The position numbers and the translations under genes were made by a program. Below the pieces are notes generated by a model. It saw only the letters and a list, made by a program, of their open reading frames with translations, was not told where the DNA came from and searched no databases. Positions 59,304-64,000 of a stretch of DNA of 64,000 bases are shown piece after piece. Numbering within the stretch: the stretch's first letter is position 1; each line of letters starts with the position of its first letter. The stretch is from positions 62,001-126,000 of the forward strand of contig JAYKYS010000047.1 in NCBI GenBank assembly GCA_036924285.1. Reading direction: 5' to 3'. The stretch is from Asterella californica. Its lineage: Eukaryota; Streptophyta; Marchantiopsida; Marchantiales; Aytoniaceae.

Positions 59304-61060
59304 GACAACAGCAACCCTCTTAGTCTCTACCTGACAGCTTCAAAGGTCTCGTCCTCTGTGAAATGGTTTTGTCAGGCCAGTTCTGCGGAGTCACTGATCA
59401 CTCCGACTGTTACGACTGTCCTGTTCATGATAACCTGCAAGGGCTGCTTGCTGGAGATGGTGGGTTCAAGTCCCCTGTGGTCAGCAGTGACATACTTTGG
59501 AAACATCACCAGCAGTATTGGGGAGTCCTGGATGTCAGCCACCTGTACCTGGTGGAGGGGCCATTCCTTCTGTTCACATGCCTGGCAATTCTTCTGTCAG
59601 CACTGAACCTCCTTCTGGTGTTTCTTTCCTGCTGAAATTCCTGAGACAGCTCAACAGCAGGCCGTCGAACGCGCTTTCGCATAGTGGCAAGTCAGCAGCA
59701 AAAGGCATCAGTGCTGCCTGTATGGTCAAGCTCAGGAGCTGAAACTTTGGTCGAGGGTTTAGTGTCACAGTTGGACGCGATCGCGCTCGCTTTGCTCGCG
59801 CGATCGCGCTCGTGGGGCTTGCAACCTCTGCAAAAGGCAATTGCTGCAACCACAGAGCTTTGAGCTGAATCTAAATTTGCAAAGACGATCGAAAAGCTGC
59901 TCTGCTCTTTTAATATATACTAATAATTCAATATTTAGAGTTTCTGGAGATGACTGATACATGAGACACTTGGTATACTGTTGCTGCGAAGAAGCAATCC
60001 TCAGCCAACAGCTGGCGACAGCCATGTCTGTTTTGAATCTGTCGTCACAAAACCACTGGTCTGTCTTGGTGTCAGGCATCATACTAATTCAGACTGTCTT
60101 TTCATCGATGATATCATCCCTACTGTAAACCGAGCTCAGTGATCACTTCCAGACCTCTGGTTTGCAATGATCCATTTCTGGAAATCGCTGTCAATCAGTA
60201 AATTGAGGAAAGTTTCTGAGGGAGACGGACACTGATTTAAAGCGAGTTTGGCTTGGTACCAAATTCCCAAGCCTGCCTCGTAAGACGCCTGCAATCGTTG
60301 TGATATACAATGCGCCACTCAAGTACGGCATCAAGCTATCACACAGCTCTGTTGGGTCTTATCCAGTATGCAGTGCCATACCCAGTAAGGTCATGTTACA
60401 CTGAGGCTGCTGTCAGCTGACATCCAGCTGTCACAAGCAGGACCTGACAAAAGCACTCAGTCTGTATCATAGTATGCAATTGGTCTGAAAGGGTACAAGT
60501 TACTTCTCCAACATACAGCACTTTTCCACTGTAATCTGCTGTACTGTATTGTCTGCATTCTTCTGATCTGTAGGGTGCTCTCCTGTACTGTATCACATAG
60601 GGCTGCATTATAATGAAGATCGTTGCACAGTACAGCATTGGGACATAATACAGGGAGCGCAGTACAGCACTGTACTTGACTGCACCACAATCAACTGTAC
60701 TGCATTGCACTGTATTGCTAAGTATTGCACTGTACTGTATTCTATTGCACTGCGCTATGCTGTTTTGCACAGACAACCAAGCTTGCCAGCTGGAAGTGTC
60801 TGTGAGTGGTGACTGAGATGAACATAGTTGAAGACTCTACAGCCAAAACAAAACATTGTCAAGGGGTCAAAGCGGCGGCAATGAAGGACTCAGACCCTGA
60901 TTCCACCAGAACACTGGCTCACTAGCGGATGACATTGTGAAACAAGATTGTTCAAGGTAGACTTGTATCCATGCGGCTATGGATAGCAGTTGATACTTGT
61001 CTAATCCCATGTCTTATCCTCTAGTAGGGTCAAGCGCTTTCAAAAGCCGCCCCTGGAGGT
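59304..61060. other. Region without recognisable gene; low-complexity TACTGTA-type sequence
   Basis: No exon chain recognised. At 59773-59812 there is a CpG-dense double palindrome containing GCGATCGC twice. At about 60530-60760 there is degenerate short-period sequence built from variants of TGTACTGTATTGCAC. A minus-strand stretch near 59400-59560 stays open (VADIQDSPILLVMFPKYVTA) but has no known family. Confidence 0.45.
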
Positions 61061-61080
61061 ATTGAAACACAAAGTTAGAC

Positions 61081-61352
61081 AGCCAGAGCACAAGCAATAC
61101 ACTTCAAGCGGTAAGCTTGCAGTGTCCTATCGGGCAGCAGGCACGACCCATCAGGCACAACCCAGGCGCCATCATCAGGAATTTTCGTTTGCGACACAAC
61201 CAGCAGCCTTTGGCCTCTTCCTCGGCGACTTTCCTATTATCCTTGGAGCGGATACGGAGGTAAATCCGAGGCAGAGATACACCTGTATGGCATCAGTGGC
61301 ATAAGGTGCTGCCAATTGCTATGGTAATATAGCTTTATCACACTCGAGGAAA
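61081..61352 (+). repeat. Direct repeat, left copy (about 270 bp)
   Basis: Matches 63721-64000 in the same orientation. Shared blocks include CATCAGGCACAACCCAGGC, GGAGCGGATACGGAGGTAAA, TCCGAGGCAGAGATACACCT and GGTGCTGCCAATTGCTATGG. Scattered substitutions and small indels indicate an old duplication. Could be terminal repeats of an element or two copies of a dispersed repeat. Confidence 0.9.
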
Positions 61353-61679
61353 CGCTTCTTGATACTCATGTGCTGCCCAACCAGGTATCACGGCAGTAGG
61401 TTTATCAGTCACCATCAGGTGAAAGGGTATCGCCGAGGTATGGGTAAAAATGACCGAGCGTTACGCCGAGACGCTGTCGTGAGACGCGAGCGCAAAGGCG
61501 CCTGGCACAATCAGGTTGAGCTCATCGTTGCACGCATTTAAAGGCAATCTGGCTTCAAACCAACATTAGGAAGTGACCTGACACGACTCCAGCCAACAAG
61601 GCGACGGTTCTGAGGACTTTCAGGTCCGCAAACGAGAGGTCACAAACTTTGCTCTACAGTGTTTCGACACTGAAGTACA

Positions 61680-62457
61680 GGAGTATGATGAACTGGTTCG
61701 CATCGCCTCTGGGTGAACGAGGAGCCGGATCTAGCTGACAAGAGCTTCACCCGCACGCTGCAGGAGCTGCCACCCCACCGAGGTTCTGAAGTCAGAGACA
61801 GGACCCATGCTGCAAGGAGCAAATGCACGCGTGCAACACTAGCAGCACTAAAAAATATTTCCAGTGCCTGCAATCATCAACGCAACTGCACCTGCAACAC
61901 ATCTTGCAAGCTCTGTCACATCATTCAGCGCGTTCATCTTCTGCTTGGTGCACTGCTTCTTAGCATGTTTTGCGTCAGGTGCATGTCACGTTTGTAGCCT
62001 GCGTGCGTCTGGATGGCCAACCTGCCCAAGCAGGATGCACAGGCCATCCACCAATGCCCATAAAAAAACTTGGGCCAAAAACTGGGCCAAAACAGCAACT
62101 ATGGTATCAATATTAATCAAGTCTGGGCACTGGCTTTTTGGCATGTCGTAAGCGTTGGTGCTGTAGCTCACAAGCAATGTTGCAAACATGGGTCACCGAC
62201 AACATTGCATGCTTGCATGGCTCCAGGCATCCGGCCAATTGACATCAGAGTTTTGCCGTCAAGCCAAACACATGCAAATGCATTGCAGAGGCAGAGCCTG
62301 GTCCAAAAGCAGGCTGCCAAGCTGGCAAGCCTGCTCCAATCACTGTTGAGCAGCGTTTCAAGAGGCAACAAGTTGCAAATTGCATGATGTGGAAAGACAG
62401 CAGGAGTAGCAAGGCAAGCCAGTTGCCAGCAACAGCACTATCAGCAGCATCAGGACC
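61680..62457 (+). pseudogene. Decayed copy of the 3' end of the GNAT acetyltransferase gene
   Basis: In inverted orientation to the parent gene at 49976-52405. 61680-61840 resembles its fourth exon (CGCCTCTGGGTGAA followed by GAGGAGCCGG; CGCTGCAGGAGCTGCCA), but stop codons and a shifted frame interrupt it. 61980-62240 matches the parent's last intron (for example GTCTGGATGGCCAACCTGCC and GGCCATCCACCAATGCCCA). 62260-62457 matches the start of the last exon (CAAATGCATTGCAGAGGCAG; ACAGCAGGAGT). Because the intron was copied, duplication was at DNA level, not through mRNA. Confidence 0.85.
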
Positions 62458-62543
62458 GCCTCTCTTTGCATCTGTTTTTACTCTGCACAAGATGGTGTTG
62501 GACACTGTCTGTCCGTTATCGCCAAGACTGCTTAGCTTCATCT

Positions 62544-63130
62544 TCAAAAAAGAGGTCTTTCGTTGTCGGCTAAAACTCCTTCCCAGACGTGTAACAATTT
62601 GGCTGGCACACCTCCACAGGATTGCGGGAGATTCTTCAAGAGATGTTTGCACACTTCTGTTTCAAGTAAACATTGACATAGTACTTTTTCTGTCTTCGCT
62701 GATTTTTCGGATGTCACTTTTTCCAGGTCAGCATTCGGGTATCCAACACCGTAGAAATCATGTCTTCTTGTAGGCATTGTGTGTGAGACATGGGGGGCAT
62801 ATATGTGGTCTGCATATACAGAACGTGTGTCATATGTGCCACCAGTTTTCATTTCTGCTAGCCTTACACCGTACCAACCCTCAGACTCTGGCGTGCTCAT
62901 TGCTCGCGTCAAATGGTACAACCATGTTTCAGCAAGAGAGCAGGCCACCACAGCTTTTGGTCGCCGGGTCTTTAGGACCAGCTACAAGGTTGAAAAGGAC
63001 TCATGCAAATTGGGAAGCTTGCTCCATGCCAGCTTGGTGCTGTTTCCCACAAGAAGCATGAAAACCGTCTTGTCATTCTGAATAGGTTTCCTTGCTTTTT
63101 TGACACAGTGCCGGAGTGAATTGGCAGTCA
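62544..63130 (-). pseudogene. Unrecognised reading frame broken by one stop
   Basis: From about 63130 down to 62760 the minus strand reads as protein-like sequence (KARKPIQNDKTVFMLLVGNS, then NLHESFSTL, a TAG, then LVLKTRRPKAVVACSLAETW, MSTPESEGWYGVRLAEMKTG), and the frame continues less convincingly to 62544. The single stop splits otherwise uniform text. No family recognised. It lies between the two direct repeats, so it may be element-borne. Confidence 0.4.
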
Positions 63131-63669
63131 CTGTGCTAGCAATGTAGAGCAGCTCCTTTTCAAGTGTTTGCATGCCTTTTATACACATGGTTAAGACTCG
63201 TTCAATTTTACTAGCGTGTGTCCAACAATGTGTTGCTGACACGAAGTTGTTGTAACTGTACATGCATGTGCAAATATGATGTTTTGAAACAATATGTTTA
63301 CAACTATCACTCAAGATGCTGTCTTTGCAAGAAACTTCTATAGAAGCTATAATAGCTATTATATATGGGTTGGAGATATTGTTACTACCACCCCTCACTA
63401 ACAACATGTAATAGCTACTCCCACTCAATGAAATCTTTTTGCTTGTCTGCTTTCAAGACCACAATGCATTGATCAACTCATTGAAGCAACTTGGGCCAAG
63501 TAGCTAACCGCTAGTGGGAGCGATTGGTAAATGCTACCCAGCTGTCATCATGGTAAGCTCCATTAGTCAAGGTCATACCATGGTAAAATCCTTACCATGA
63601 TTTTGGCTGCCAAGGTGGGTTGAGAGTACCAACCATCTACCATGGTGATGCACTTACCAAGCGTGGTAA

Positions 63670-63686
63670 CCCCCCCCCCCCCCCCC
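63670..63686 (+). repeat. poly(C) tract, 17 nt
   Basis: Run of C just left of the second direct-repeat copy, after short inverted motifs made of ACCATGGTA and GGTAAAATCCTTACC. Confidence 0.95.
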
Positions 63687-63720
63687 GACCCCACCCCCCT
63701 TATTTGTAGTGACAAACAGA

Positions 63721-64000
63721 CAGGTACAATTGCAAGCGATAGACCTCCGGCGGCAAGGTTGCAGTGTTCTATTAAGCAGCGGTGCACACCCATCAGGCAC
63801 AACCCAGGCACCATCATCGGGAACAACATTTCATTTGTTACACAACCAGCAGCATTTGGCCTCTTTCTCGGCGACTCTCCTGTCATCCGTGGAGCGGATA
63901 CGGAGGTAAATCCGAGGCAGAGATACACCTGGCATCAGTGGCATCAGGTGCTGCCAATTGCTATGGTAATGTAGCTTCATCGCGCTCGAAGAAAATGCTT
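63721..64000 (+). repeat. Direct repeat, right copy (runs off window end)
   Basis: Second copy of the 61081-61352 repeat, 2640 bp downstream in the same orientation. It starts after the poly(C) tract and continues to the window edge. Confidence 0.9.

Noticed and set aside
59461..59480. GTGGGTTCAAGTCCCC, possible tRNA or tRNA-derived SINE
   Set aside because: Only a T-arm-like segment; no A-box or acceptor stem found upstream.
59777..59808. GCGATCGC octamers as a sign of cyanobacterial (HIP1) DNA transfer
   Set aside because: Only two copies, in one palindrome, within clearly eukaryotic sequence.
1..64000. CRISPR arrays, prokaryotic operons, riboswitches, rRNA genes
   Set aside because: No regularly spaced repeats with unique spacers, no Shine-Dalgarno/operon layout and no rRNA-like stretch were seen; the gene structure is eukaryotic throughout.

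Overview
This is a window of nuclear DNA from a eukaryote, most likely a green alga (chlorophyte, possibly trebouxiophyte-like). Every recognisable gene is split into short exons by GT-AG introns, with a few GC-AG. Genes lie on both strands with no operon logic. Families seen include RNA polymerase I, a SulP-STAS-cNMP transporter, a plant-type TKL receptor kinase and bZIP, EndoU, HABP4/Stm1-like and Sm-like proteins. The intergenic and intronic DNA is TGCA-rich, full of microsatellites and poly(C) tracts, and carries remnants of a LINE and a Helitron. The lineage call is inference from gene content, not from a marker gene.

Layout. 1-14139 (+): 3' two thirds of the gene for RNA polymerase I subunit 2, thirteen exons visible, with very large introns holding a LINE fragment, microsatellites and four long foldback hairpins. 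14140-16800: mostly empty. 16800-18139 (-): unrecognised gene. 18367-about 21900 (+): bZIP transcription factor. 22799-about 23640 (-): multi-pass membrane protein. 24758-34374 (-): SulP/SLC26 anion transporter with STAS and cyclic-nucleotide-binding domains. 34762-35124 (+): LSm10-like protein. 35554-41689 (-): single-pass receptor-like TKL kinase. 42150-42701 (+): AT-hook protein with disturbed frames. 43691-44245 (-): small HABP4/Stm1-like protein, divergent from 44519-46513 (+): EndoU endoribonuclease. 47437-about 49443 (+): unrecognised gene. 49976-52405 (-): zinc-finger GNAT acetyltransferase. 52555-57827 (-): TFIIS-N/LW-domain protein followed by a tandemly multiplied exon block. 58300-59303 (-): decayed Helitron. 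61081-64000: two direct repeats bracketing a decayed, inverted copy of the GNAT gene's 3' end.

The genes do not form one pathway. They are housekeeping, transcription/RNA and membrane functions. The most unusual content is structural: the four intronic hairpins in the Pol I gene, the exon-block amplification beside the TFIIS-N gene, and the GNAT fragment that was copied with its intron (so at DNA level) into a repeat-bounded segment next to Helitron debris. No complete new multi-gene system is evident. Exon boundaries were placed by eye from splice signals, reading phase and family similarity, so those marked approximate may be off by an exon.
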